In this document: in pieces, positions 1 through 7,365 of the stretch
Layout: each line of letters opens with the position of its first letter
Position numbering within the stretch: position 1 is the stretch's first letter
NCBI GenBank assembly: GCA_018434325.1
Contig: JAHDPO010000002.1
Span: 124,001 to 188,000 of the forward strand
Reading direction: 5' to 3'
Source of the DNA: Clostridia bacterium
Lineage (GTDB): Bacteria > Bacillota > Peptococcia > DRI-13 > UBA5745
DNA: 64,000 nt
The notes under the pieces: model-generated
The model's input: only the letters and a program-made list of their open reading frames with translations
Databases searched by the model: none
Told to the model about the DNA's origin: nothing
Position numbers and translations under genes: made by a program

Positions 1-312
1 CAGCTTGCCCGCGGGATCGGCCAGCATAGGAAATTGAACTTTTTGGATGGCCTGGGAGGCTTCGTGCCAGGCTTTGTGCACATAATGTGTGTCACAGGAG
101 ATAGAATAAATCTCGCAGCCGATTTCCTGAAATTTCTCATAGTTGTTGGCCAGATCCTCCAGCTCCGTAGGGCAGACAAAGGTGAAGTCGGCGGGGTAGA
201 AGAAAAATACCGACCACTTGCCGAGTATATCCTTTTTTCTTACGGTTGTGCTCTCACCCTTGTGATACGCCAGCGCCGCAAAATCGGCAACCTCTTTATG
301 AATCATTGACAT
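1..312 (-). CDS. ahpC: Peroxiredoxin AhpC, N-terminal part (runs off window)
   Basis: This is the first 104 codons of a typical 2-Cys peroxiredoxin, the peroxidase that reduces H2O2 and alkyl hydroperoxides in the cytosol. The visible part has the thioredoxin-like start and the peroxidatic site FTFVCPTE with Cys47. The C-terminal half, with the resolving cysteine, lies beyond base 1. I chose the ATG at 312 because GAGGAGGAAC sits 6-14 bases upstream; a second ATG two codons later is less well placed. A good sigma-A promoter lies upstream. Whether ahpF or another reductase follows cannot be seen. Confidence 0.95.
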   Translation of the reverse strand, partial: MSMIHKEVADFAALAYHKGESTTVRKKDILGKWSVFFFYPADFTFVCPTELEDLANNYEKFQEIGCEIYSISCDTHYVHKAWHEASQAIQKVQFPMLADPAGKL

Positions 313-345
313 GATTTGTTCCTCCTCTATCAACAATAGTAAAAG

Positions 346-388
346 CTAATATTAGGTTTAGTTTACTATCGGCAAGGTAAAATGTCAA
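346..388 (-). promoter_or_regulatory. ahpC promoter with palindrome near +1
   Basis: On the minus strand TTGACA (388-383) is followed after exactly 17 bases by TAAACT (365-360), a near-consensus sigma-A promoter pointing at ahpC. The perfect palindrome CTAATATTAG (346-355) lies just downstream of the -10 element, where a repressor such as PerR could act. The palindrome is seen; the link to a peroxide regulator is inference, as it is shorter than a canonical PerR box. Confidence 0.6.
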
Positions 389-673
389 GAAAGCTATTAG
401 GAATAATTATCAAGAACGTATTTTATTGGATTTCTCTGTTCAGATCATGCCTTGCTTTTGATCAGGGCATATTTTTTCCATAACTCATCCACATCCGGAT
501 CGGCCTTCGGGCCGGCCGAAATGTTCGCAATACTGTTTTTTCAGCATAAGATTTTTCAGCGCCCTCCTTTAAACTTGCAATTCTGCTCATTTTTCGATAC
601 TCTCGCTTTTGTGCGCTTGGCAGGCAGCCCCGGCGTCGGATTTTCGGCGTGCTGATCATTGGATTAAGACAAA

Positions 674-699
674 GGCTGACGCAAATCGATGCGCCAGCC
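674..699 (-). terminator. Probable terminator of the gamma-lyase gene
   Basis: GGCTGaCGCA and TGCGcCAGCC form a stem with one mismatch around the loop aatcga. It lies 15 bases beyond the stop codon of the minus-strand gene. The following minus-strand bases are only moderately T-rich (ctttgtctt). Confidence 0.5.
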
Positions 700-713
700 C
701 CTGCTGTGCTGCT

Positions 714-1895
714 TTAGACCTTGGAAAAGCCTTTTTCCAAATCGTCAATGATATCCTGGGCGTTTTCCAGACCTACGGAAAGGCGAACCAGGCCGTCCGT
801 AAAACCTGCTGCCTGCCTTTCTTCCTTGGAGTAGGCCGAGTGGGTCATGGAAGCCGGATGCTGAATAAGGGTTTCTGCATCTCCCAGGCTGACGGCCAAT
901 ACGCAGACGTGCAGGTTGTTGATGAGGTTTTTTGCGCTTTCAAAGCCGCCTTTTACATCGAAGGAAATGACGCCGCCAAACTGCTGCATTTGTTTTTTGG
1001 CAATGTCATGACCCGGGTGAGAAGGCAAACCGGGATAGTAAACCCGCTGGACTTTCTCATGCTGAAATAAATATTCCGCCACCCTTTGCGCATTTTGGCA
1101 ATGGGCGTCCATGCGGTATTTCAGCGTTTTCAATCCTCGCAGGATCAGGAAGGCGTCATGGGGGCTAAGTACGGAGCCCGTTATATCCTTGAGACCGACG
1201 CTGCGGATTTCGCTCATTATTGCATGTTTGCCCAAAGCCATACCGGCAACCACGTCGCCATGGCCGTTGAGGTATTTGGTGGCGGAATGAAGAACAAGAT
1301 CGGCGCCCAGATCAAGGGGCCGGGTTAAGTAAGGCGTCGCGAAAGTGTTGTCAACCATCATCAGGCAATCGGCCTGCGCCTTGTGCACGGCCTGGGAAAG
1401 CGCCGCAATATCAACAATCTTCATGCTGGGGTTAGCCGGCGTCTCAAAATATACCGCCTTAGTGTTTGGCTTCATGGCAGCGAGAACCGCCTGCGTGTCA
1501 GAACAGTCGACAAAATCAACCTGCATGCCGAACCGCGGGAAAGTATGAGACATCAGCGCATAGGTGCATCCGTACAGGACAGGATCGGCAATGATATGGT
1601 CGCCGCAGCTCAACAGAGTCAGAAGCGTTCCGGATATGGCGCCCATGCCTGAGGAAAACACCACGCATTCCTCGGCGTTTTCCAGCGCTGCGATTTTCTG
1701 CTCCAGCAGTCTGAGAGTGGGGTTGCCCAGCCGGGTGTACATGAAGCCGTCATCCCTGCCCCCAAAACGCTCTCCGCCCTGCTCGGCATCATCAAAAACA
1801 AAAGTGGAGGTTTGGAAGATGGGAGCTGCTAAAGCTCCAAATGCGTTGTCGCTGTGTACGCCGTGGAGTACATCTGTTTCAAAGTGCTTAGACAT
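714..1895 (-). CDS. Methionine gamma-lyase
   Basis: This 393-residue PLP enzyme of the Cys/Met metabolism family probably splits L-methionine into methanethiol, 2-oxobutyrate and ammonia. The PLP lysine is Lys207 in SATKYLNGHGD. Tyr108 and Cys110 in LYGCTYAL match the tyrosine and cysteine (Cys116 of Pseudomonas MGL) that mark methionine gamma-lyases. Length is as usual for the family. A cystathionine or homocysteine lyase role is possible, but the cysteine favours MGL. It stands alone, followed by a hairpin; a GntR gene on the same strand lies about 250 bp upstream. Two further homologues occur in the window. Confidence 0.85.
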   Translation of the reverse strand: MSKHFETDVLHGVHSDNAFGALAAPIFQTSTFVFDDAEQGGERFGGRDDGFMYTRLGNPTLRLLEQKIAALENAEECVVFSSGMGAISGTLLTLLSCGDHIIADPVLYGCTYALMSHTFPRFGMQVDFVDCSDTQAVLAAMKPNTKAVYFETPANPSMKIVDIAALSQAVHKAQADCLMMVDNTFATPYLTRPLDLGADLVLHSATKYLNGHGDVVAGMALGKHAIMSEIRSVGLKDITGSVLSPHDAFLILRGLKTLKYRMDAHCQNAQRVAEYLFQHEKVQRVYYPGLPSHPGHDIAKKQMQQFGGVISFDVKGGFESAKNLINNLHVCVLAVSLGDAETLIQHPASMTHSAYSKEERQAAGFTDGLVRLSVGLENAQDIIDDLEKGFSKV

Positions 1896-1953
1896 AGTGA
1901 TTCCTGCTTTCTTTTATTTGCTTGAGTTGGTATATGTAAGTTCTTATCTCTGC

Positions 1954-2130
1954 TTATAGCGCCGGCTTATAGATCCGCGGCACCCGGGAGCGGATATTGC
2001 AGGTAACCGCACTGGTGCCCAGCCAGCAGAGCAAAGCTTTGATCTGGTTAATATAATCAGAGAGCACAATATTATTTTCTGTTATAAGGCCAACTTTTTC
2101 TTCAAAGCCACCCCTCGTTCCATAGGCTGC
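1954..2130 (-). other. Open stretch with protein-like composition, no start
   Basis: Between the gamma-lyase and gntR one minus-strand frame is open for 58 codons after an in-frame TAG. It reads like the end of a protein (…GTRGGFEEKVGLIT… to …RVPRIYKPAL). It has no start codon or ribosome binding site. It may be a decayed gene end or chance; I cannot assign a family. Confidence 0.2.
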
Positions 2131-2145
2131 AATCAGCTAATCCGT

Positions 2146-2769
2146 CTAAAGATGCTTTATGGCATCCAGATAATGATCCTCCATCAGCTTTCTGACTAAT
2201 GGTATATCGCCCTTCAGATATGCTTCATAGATATCCTGGTGGGCTTTGATCATCTGCCGGCGCTGCTCCATATCGACTAAATCCGTATACCGGATCATGA
2301 TTCCCTGGCGGATATCGAATTGCTCATACAGCTGGGTCAGCGTCTTATTTTTGGCGTATTTGAAAAAGATTTTATAAAAATCCTTATTGTACTGATAATA
2401 TTCTTCATCGTTGATGTGATTGTGCTGCAGTTGGATTTTTTTGGCCAGCTCCGCCGCTACGACGGCCCTGTCGCTCTTGATGGCGCACAGCTTCACCGCG
2501 TTGTCCGAGATCATGGCAATGATCTCCACAAGCTCCTCTGCGTAATTGCGGTCGAAATTGATGACCCGGGCTCCTGCCCGGGAGATTCCTTCCACGAAAC
2601 CCTCTTGGTACAGCCGGTTAATAGCATCCCGCACCGGCGTGGAACTGACGCCATAGCGCTGCTGCAGCTCCCGGTTGATTAGTTTTTCACCCAAACCGAT
2701 CCGGCGATGGAGAATATCCTGTTTAATGTCCTCGTATATCTGATCGGAGTATGTCTCCTTCTTAATCAT
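2146..2769 (-). CDS. GntR-family (FadR/FCD type) transcriptional regulator
   Basis: This regulator of 207 residues has an N-terminal winged helix (about residues 5-70, with the typical RELQQRYGVSSTPVRDAI) and an all-helical FCD ligand-binding domain. I start it at ATG 2769, which has AAGAAGGTG upstream. The open frame reaches back to 2829, but that longer start lies upstream of the likely transcription start of the promoter at 2820-2849. It is divergent from ubiX across about 190 bp with inverted repeats that may be its operators. The effector is unknown. FCD regulators usually sense small carboxylates, which would fit control of a decarboxylation cofactor gene. Confidence 0.85.
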   Translation of the reverse strand: MIKKETYSDQIYEDIKQDILHRRIGLGEKLINRELQQRYGVSSTPVRDAINRLYQEGFVEGISRAGARVINFDRNYAEELVEIIAMISDNAVKLCAIKSDRAVVAAELAKKIQLQHNHINDEEYYQYNKDFYKIFFKYAKNKTLTQLYEQFDIRQGIMIRYTDLVDMEQRRQMIKAHQDIYEAYLKGDIPLVRKLMEDHYLDAIKHL

Positions 2770-2819
2770 CGAATTCGGCACCTTCTTTTTACCTTTATAA
2801 CTTGTGAATATGTAGGCAA

Positions 2820-2849
2820 AGTATAACATATGTCAGCTTCCTGTTACAA
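2820..2849 (-). promoter_or_regulatory. Promoter of the GntR gene
   Basis: On the minus strand TTGTAA (2849-2844) and TATACT (2825-2820) are 18 bases apart. Transcription would begin near 2812, downstream of the longer possible start codon. This supports the start at 2769. Confidence 0.5.
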
Positions 2850-2865
2850 CCGCTAATCCTTCTTC

Positions 2866-2921
2866 TTGACTTTACCTATTGTCAATGCTAATCTAAAGTT
2901 ATAATGCATCACGCATTAATA
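2866..2921 (+). promoter_or_regulatory. ubiX promoter region with two inverted repeats
   Basis: TATAAT (2900-2905) is preceded by TTGTCA (2879-2884) at a short 15-base spacing. TTGAC-N10-GTCAA (2866-2885) overlaps the -35 and AATGC-N5-GCATT (2903-2917) overlaps the -10. Either could bind the divergently encoded GntR regulator. The repeats are seen; the binding is inferred. Confidence 0.45.
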
Positions 2922-2958
2922 AAGCCGCTTCGATGGGGGCCTGAAATGGGAGGTATTT

Positions 2959-3534
2959 ATGCGTTTAATCATCGGTATATCCGGCGCCAGCGGCGTATTG
3001 CTGGGCTATCGTCTGCTGCAGGCTTTGCGGCGGCAGCCGGATTGTGAAATCCATTTAGTGATTTCCGAGGGCGCTGCACTCAACTTCGATTATGAAACGG
3101 ATCTGACTATAGCAGATGTGGAGAAACTGGCGGACTACACCTATGCCAACACCAACCTGGCCGCGAAAATTACCAGCGGCTCCTTCGTCACCGACGGTAT
3201 GATCGTTATACCCTGCAGCATGAAATCTCTGTCGGGCATTGCCAACGGCTACTCCACAAACCTGCTGATCAGGGCTGCTGACGTCTGTCTGAAAGAAGGG
3301 CGCAAGGTGGTATTGGTTCCCCGGGAAATGCCCTTAGGCCCCGCCCATTTGCGAAATCTGCAGCTGGTTTCTCAGTATGGCTGCGCCATTATTCCTCCCA
3401 TGCTCACGTTTTATAACGGCTCCGAGACTTTGGAAGCCCAGATGCAGCATGTGATCGGCAAGGTGTTGATGCAATTTGGCATGAAGCATGATAAGTTCGT
3501 TGCCTGGGAAGGGACGGAAGAACGAGAACACTGA
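2959..3534 (+). CDS. ubiX: UbiX-family flavin prenyltransferase
   Basis: UbiX joins a dimethylallyl group to FMN to make prenylated FMN, the cofactor of UbiD-type decarboxylases. The 191-residue product has the flavoprotein start GISGASG, the central IPCSMKSLSGIANGYSTN and the LVPREMPLG signature. A GGGAGGT site precedes the ATG. No ubiD-like gene is present in the window, so the client decarboxylase must lie elsewhere. The divergent GntR gene suggests substrate-controlled expression, as in phenolic acid decarboxylase systems; this is inference. Confidence 0.9.
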   Translation: MRLIIGISGASGVLLGYRLLQALRRQPDCEIHLVISEGAALNFDYETDLTIADVEKLADYTYANTNLAAKITSGSFVTDGMIVIPCSMKSLSGIANGYSTNLLIRAADVCLKEGRKVVLVPREMPLGPAHLRNLQLVSQYGCAIIPPMLTFYNGSETLEAQMQHVIGKVLMQFGMKHDKFVAWEGTEEREH

Positions 3535-3556
3535 AAAATTTGCCCAAGCTTCAGTC

Positions 3557-3580
3557 TTTTAAGCACTTGCAATTTTGCAT
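3557..3580 (+). repeat. Solo copy of a dispersed repeat end
   Basis: TTTTAAGCACTTGCAATTTT and the following GCAT resemble the terminal part of the 142-154 bp element at 16734-16875 and 35471-35624, with two extra bases. No partner end is recognisable nearby. Confidence 0.35.
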
Positions 3581-3703
3581 ATTTGGGGTAACCCCCGGAA
3601 AAGCAGAAACAGAAGTACACTGCCTCAATTTTTGCACATACCGAATCAGGTATGCTAAAATAAAGGATGATATTATGAAACGGGATTCTGCCGGAGGTGC
3701 ATT

Positions 3704-6454
3704 TTGCAAAAGAATCTGGTTGTTGGCATGCTGGCCCATGTGGATGCAGGCAAAACTACTTTGTCGGAGGCCATGCTCTTCCAAGGCGGTTATCTCAAAC
3801 GCCTGGGCCGGGTGGACCATCAGGACGCCTTTTTAGATACGTTTGACATAGAACGCCGGCGGGGGATTACGGTTTTTGCCAAACAGGCCCTCTTGCCTTT
3901 GGCGGGAGTAAACTTCACCCTCCTTGATACGCCGGGCCATGTGGATTTTGCCGCGGAAATGGAGCGGACTCTCCAGGTGCTGGATTACGCCGTTTTGATC
4001 GTCAACGGTTCCGACGGTGTTCAGAGCCATACGCTTACCCTCTGGCAGCTATTGGAGCGTTATGCCGTTCCTGCCTTTCTCTTCATTAATAAAATGGATT
4101 TAGCAGGCACAGATCAGGCTAGGCTGCTGGCTGAGTTGAAGCAGCGGCTTCATGAGGGCTGTGTTGCCTTTTCCGGCAGGCAGGATCAAGAGAATCAACA
4201 AAGCCGGCCGGCGGCCCGGCAAAGCTGCAGATCCCTGAGCCTTGACGAGGATATAGCCATGTGTGGTGAAGAGGCTCTGGCTGATTTTCTGGAAAAGGGC
4301 TGTCTCAGCGATTCCATAGTTAGCTCCCTGATTCAAAAGCGGCGGCTTTTTCCTTGCTATTTTGGGGCGGCCCTGAAGCTGGAGGGCGTGACGGAATTGC
4401 TGGAGGGCTTGCAGTGGTATGCTTGCTGCCCTGATTATCCTGAGGAATTTGGCGCTAAGGTTTATAAGATTTCCCGGGATGCCCAAAACAACCGGCTGAC
4501 CCATTTAAAAGTTACCGGCGGAGTGTTGGCGGTAAAAGCTCCTCTCACCAATGGCCGGCTGCCGGCAGAGGCAGCGGCGGGAATAGCCAATAGCACAGTC
4601 AATAGCACAGCGGCGGCTTCGCCTGAGGAGCAGATCTGGACGGAAAAGGTCAACCAGATCCGCCTTTATTCCGGTGAGAAGTATCAGACGGTAGACCTTG
4701 CTTTACCGGGGACTATCTGTGCCGTGACGGGACTGAATCATACCTATCCCGGTCAGGGGCTGGGCATTGAGCCGGCTTCCCGGCCGCCCGCCCTGGAGCC
4801 GGTGCTCTCCTTCCGGCTGATTCTGCCTGAAGGCCGGGACCCCCTGCAGGCGCTGCGGCAGCTCCGCCAGTTGGAGGAGGAAGATCCCCAGCTGGCCCTG
4901 GCCTGGGATGAAAGAAGTCAGGAAATTCATCTCAACCTGATGGGCGAGGTGCAGCTGGAAATTTTAGCCCACCTGATCGAGCAGCGCTTTGGTCTGGCGG
5001 TGACCTTTGGTTCCGGCAATATCCTCTATCGGGAGACCATCAGCGGGCCGGTCATTGGCCTGGGCCATTTTGAGCCTTTGCGCCATTATGCCGAGGTGCA
5101 TTTGCTATTGGAGCCGGGCGATCCAGGCAGCGGCTTGCAGCTTGGCACGATGTGCAGTGAGGATGTGCTGCCCCGCCATTGGCAGCGGCTGATTTTAAGC
5201 CATTTGGAGGAGCGGGAGCATGCCGGGGTTCTGGCCGGAGCCCCTGTAACCGATATGAAAATCACCTTGCTGACAGGCAAAGGACATATCAAGCACACGG
5301 AAGGCGGCGATTTTCGCCAGGCAGCTTACCGGGCCCTGCGCCAGGGTTTGATGCAGGCTCTGCACCAAGGTCAATGCCGGCTTTTGGAGCCTTGGTACCG
5401 GTTCCAGCTGGAAGTGCCCAATGAGGCCGTTGGTCGGGCGATGACGGATTTGCAGAGAATGACTGATGATTTTTCCCTGCCGGATACACAGGGTGAGCGC
5501 AGCCTTTTTACGGGCAGCGCTCCGGTGGCGGCCCTGCGGGACTATGCCGCGGAGGTGACGGCTTATACCAGGGGCCTTGGCCGGCTGGCCTGCTCCTTCA
5601 AGGGTTTTGCGCCCTGCCATAATCAGGAGGCGGTGGCGGCGGCCATAGGCTACGAGGCGGAAAGAGATACGGAAAACCCGGCGGATTCCGTATTCTGTTC
5701 TCATGGCGCCGGTGTGATCGTCAAATGGGATCAAGTAAAGGAGCATATGCATCTGGATTCCGGTCTGAGGCTGGAGAAAGAAGAAGCCGAAGAGCAGCTG
5801 CCGGCAAGCTCCGCCGGCGGAACCGGCAAGGGCCTTGATCAGGGCGCTTCCTTGCTGGACAAGGAGTTGCGGGCTATTTATGAACGCACCTACGGCCCTG
5901 TTAAGCAGCGGGATATTCTTCCTTCCGCCTCCTTAAAGCGCACAACGGATTTTGCTCCCCAAAAACAAAACCGGCCCCAGGATGATGGGCCGGAATATCT
6001 CTTGGTGGACGGTTATAACGTTATTCACGGCTGGGAGGATCTGAGCGCCATCGCCCGGCAGAGCATGGATACCGCCCGGCAGCTGCTCATGGATATTCTC
6101 AGCAATTATCAAGGCTTTCGCAAGCAGGAGATCATTTTAGTCTTCGACGCCTACAAGGTGCCGGGCAATCCCGGAGAGGTCAGCCGCTACCATAATATCA
6201 GCGTGGTCTATACAAAAGAAGCGGAAACCGCCGACGCCTATATTGAAAAGGTTACTTACAGCATCGGCCGCAAGCACCGGGTAACGGTGGCTACCTCCGA
6301 CGGAGCCATTCAGATGATTATTCTGGGCCATGGGGCCTTGCGTCTGTCACCCCAGGCCTTGCGGGGAGAAATTCGGCAGGCCGATGCGGAAATTCTGGCT
6401 ATTGTGGAAGCCGGCAACCGGCAGGCTTTTCGCAATTCGATTAAGCTGCCCTAA
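3704..6454 (+). CDS. EF-G/TetM-like translational GTPase fused to a Rae1/YacP-type NYN nuclease domain
   Basis: The 916-residue protein begins with a translation-factor GTPase: P-loop AHVDAGKT (11-18), RGIT (53-56), DTPGHVDF (75-82) and NKMD (129-132), followed by EF-G-like domains resembling ribosomal protection proteins. From about residue 762 it carries an NYN/PIN-fold domain of the YacP (Rae1) family: LLVDGYNVIHGW with Asp769, LVFDAYKV and VATSDG supply the acidic residues of the nuclease site. Rae1 of Bacillus cuts mRNA in the ribosomal A site, so the fusion suggests GTPase-guided mRNA cleavage on ribosomes. The start is TTG with GGAGGTG 5 bases upstream; the ATG at 3675 is out of frame. 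Tetracycline resistance is the usual label for such homologues but is not shown here. Confidence 0.9.
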   Translation: MQKNLVVGMLAHVDAGKTTLSEAMLFQGGYLKRLGRVDHQDAFLDTFDIERRRGITVFAKQALLPLAGVNFTLLDTPGHVDFAAEMERTLQVLDYAVLIVNGSDGVQSHTLTLWQLLERYAVPAFLFINKMDLAGTDQARLLAELKQRLHEGCVAFSGRQDQENQQSRPAARQSCRSLSLDEDIAMCGEEALADFLEKGCLSDSIVSSLIQKRRLFPCYFGAALKLEGVTELLEGLQWYACCPDYPEEFGAKVYKISRDAQNNRLTHLKVTGGVLAVKAPLTNGRLPAEAAAGIANSTVNSTAAASPEEQIWTEKVNQIRLYSGEKYQTVDLALPGTICAVTGLNHTYPGQGLGIEPASRPPALEPVLSFRLILPEGRDPLQALRQLRQLEEEDPQLALAWDERSQEIHLNLMGEVQLEILAHLIEQRFGLAVTFGSGNILYRETISGPVIGLGHFEPLRHYAEVHLLLEPGDPGSGLQLGTMCSEDVLPRHWQRLILSHLEEREHAGVLAGAPVTDMKITLLTGKGHIKHTEGGDFRQAAYRALRQGLMQALHQGQCRLLEPWYRFQLEVPNEAVGRAMTDLQRMTDDFSLPDTQGERSLFTGSAPVAALRDYAAEVTAYTRGLGRLACSFKGFAPCHNQEAVAAAIGYEAERDTENPADSVFCSHGAGVIVKWDQVKEHMHLDSGLRLEKEEAEEQLPASSAGGTGKGLDQGASLLDKELRAIYERTYGPVKQRDILPSASLKRTTDFAPQKQNRPQDDGPEYLLVDGYNVIHGWEDLSAIARQSMDTARQLLMDILSNYQGFRKQEIILVFDAYKVPGNPGEVSRYHNISVVYTKEAETADAYIEKVTYSIGRKHRVTVATSDGAIQMIILGHGALRLSPQALRGEIRQADAEILAIVEAGNRQAFRNSIKLP

Positions 6455-6519
6455 AGGCCGGAGCAGAAGCATTAAGGTCGCGGCCAGGTCTGCTGCATTT
6501 ACCTGGCTTTACGGTTGAC
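6441..6519. repeat. Left copy of an imperfect 79-bp direct repeat
   Basis: This sequence matches 7287-7365 at roughly five of six positions. Both start inside the last codons of a plus-strand gene (ttaagctgcc) and run into sequence antisense to the end of the desulfhydrase-like gene. Together they flank the DUF3298 gene. Confidence 0.85.
6472..6519 (-). pseudogene. Decayed 3' end of a desulfhydrase-like gene
   Basis: Read on the minus strand, this segment gives VNRKAR, a stop, then MQQTWPRP and a stop. The intact gene at 7318 ends VNDKAREMQQTWLQP. It is therefore a remnant copy of that gene's end with an in-frame TAA, lying inside the left direct repeat. Confidence 0.7.
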
Positions 6520-6616
6520 CACTTGGCAGAAGCCTTCCCCCCCTCGGATGCTTCCTTGTATCAGGCCGCCTGCCGCCTGAATAGAATGGATAAAAACCAA
6601 GGTGGGAGGAACGTTT

Positions 6617-7300
6617 ATGGATTCGTTAAACTGTTACGCAAATATTATGATGTGTAAAACGAAGCAAATGTTAAGGTACGGCGATATGCCTATGCTCAAG
6701 TTTTCCGTCTTCTATCCCAAAGCTGCCATTCGCTATTATCCCTTCGCACAAAACAGTATCAACAACCAGATTCAATCCCAAGTTGCCGGTTTTATGCATT
6801 ATGTATCCAACGACTTATATTATCAGGCTATCGACACCTATAATCAGTCTCAGGAAAACAGCTTCCCTTTTCGCCGCTATGAAGCCGCTTTGCAATACAC
6901 CGTCACCTATAACCAGAATTGCCATCTAAGCCTATACGCAGATCAATACGAATACGCCGGCGGCGCTCACGGCAACACCGTCAGAACCTCCAATACCTGG
7001 GACCTTGCCAGCGGTCACAACATTCCGCTGTCGGACTTCTTCCCCGTCGGTCAAAACTACCGTAGCTGGCTGATCGCTGAGATGACCAAACAGGCCGATG
7101 AAAAAATACGACAAAATCCGGGAATTTTCTTTGAAAATTACCCGGCCCTGATCGCAGAATACTTCAACAAAGAGCATTATTATCTGACACCCCGCGGTAT
7201 TGCCATTTACTATCAGCAATACGAAATCGCACCTTATTCCACAGGTATCGTTGTTTTTACCATTCCATACATGGATTCATCCCAATTTAAGCTGCCGTAA
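6617..7300 (+). CDS. DUF3298 (RsiV-like) domain protein
   Basis: The product of 227 residues contains a DUF3298-type domain, marked by YAGGAHGNT and TWDLASG in the middle and a C-terminal IAIYYQQYEIAPYSTG. This fold occurs in the extracellular parts of RsiV anti-sigma factors and PdaC, but here I see no signal peptide or membrane segment, so its location is unclear. The start is ATG 6617 with GGGAGGA upstream; a GTG at 6602 lies within that ribosome binding site. It sits between two imperfect 79-bp direct repeats and looks inserted between two formerly adjacent convergent genes. Confidence 0.8.
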   Translation: MDSLNCYANIMMCKTKQMLRYGDMPMLKFSVFYPKAAIRYYPFAQNSINNQIQSQVAGFMHYVSNDLYYQAIDTYNQSQENSFPFRRYEAALQYTVTYNQNCHLSLYADQYEYAGGAHGNTVRTSNTWDLASGHNIPLSDFFPVGQNYRSWLIAEMTKQADEKIRQNPGIFFENYPALIAEYFNKEHYYLTPRGIAIYYQQYEIAPYSTGIVVFTIPYMDSSQFKLP

Positions 7301-7365
7301 AGCTCAGAGCAGAAGCATTAAGGCTGCAGCCAGGTCTGTTGCATTTCCCTGGCTTTGTCGTTGAC
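7287..7365. repeat. Right copy of the 79-bp direct repeat
   Basis: Partner of 6441-6519. It covers the last codons of the DUF3298 gene on the plus strand and the last codons of the desulfhydrase-like gene on the minus strand. Confidence 0.85.

Larger units (their letters stand above)
313..713. other. Intergenic region without a supported gene
   Basis: This 401-bp stretch holds the ahpC promoter, a solo copy of a dispersed repeat end (567-590, similar to TTTAAACTTGCAATTTTGC) and a hairpin that probably terminates the methionine gamma-lyase gene. Short open frames on both strands between 450 and 660 have no ribosome binding site and no recognisable product. Confidence 0.5.

Noticed and set aside
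462-659. Short minus-strand open frame between ahpC and the gamma-lyase
   Set aside because: No ribosome binding site, no domain, and it includes part of a dispersed repeat.
2770-2829. Longer N-terminus for the GntR regulator
   Set aside because: The extra codons lie upstream of the likely transcription start and have no ribosome binding site; ATG 2769 has one.
3704-6454. Calling the GTPase a tetracycline resistance gene
   Set aside because: Similarity to ribosomal protection proteins is general; the fused nuclease domain and lack of mobile context argue against an acquired resistance gene.
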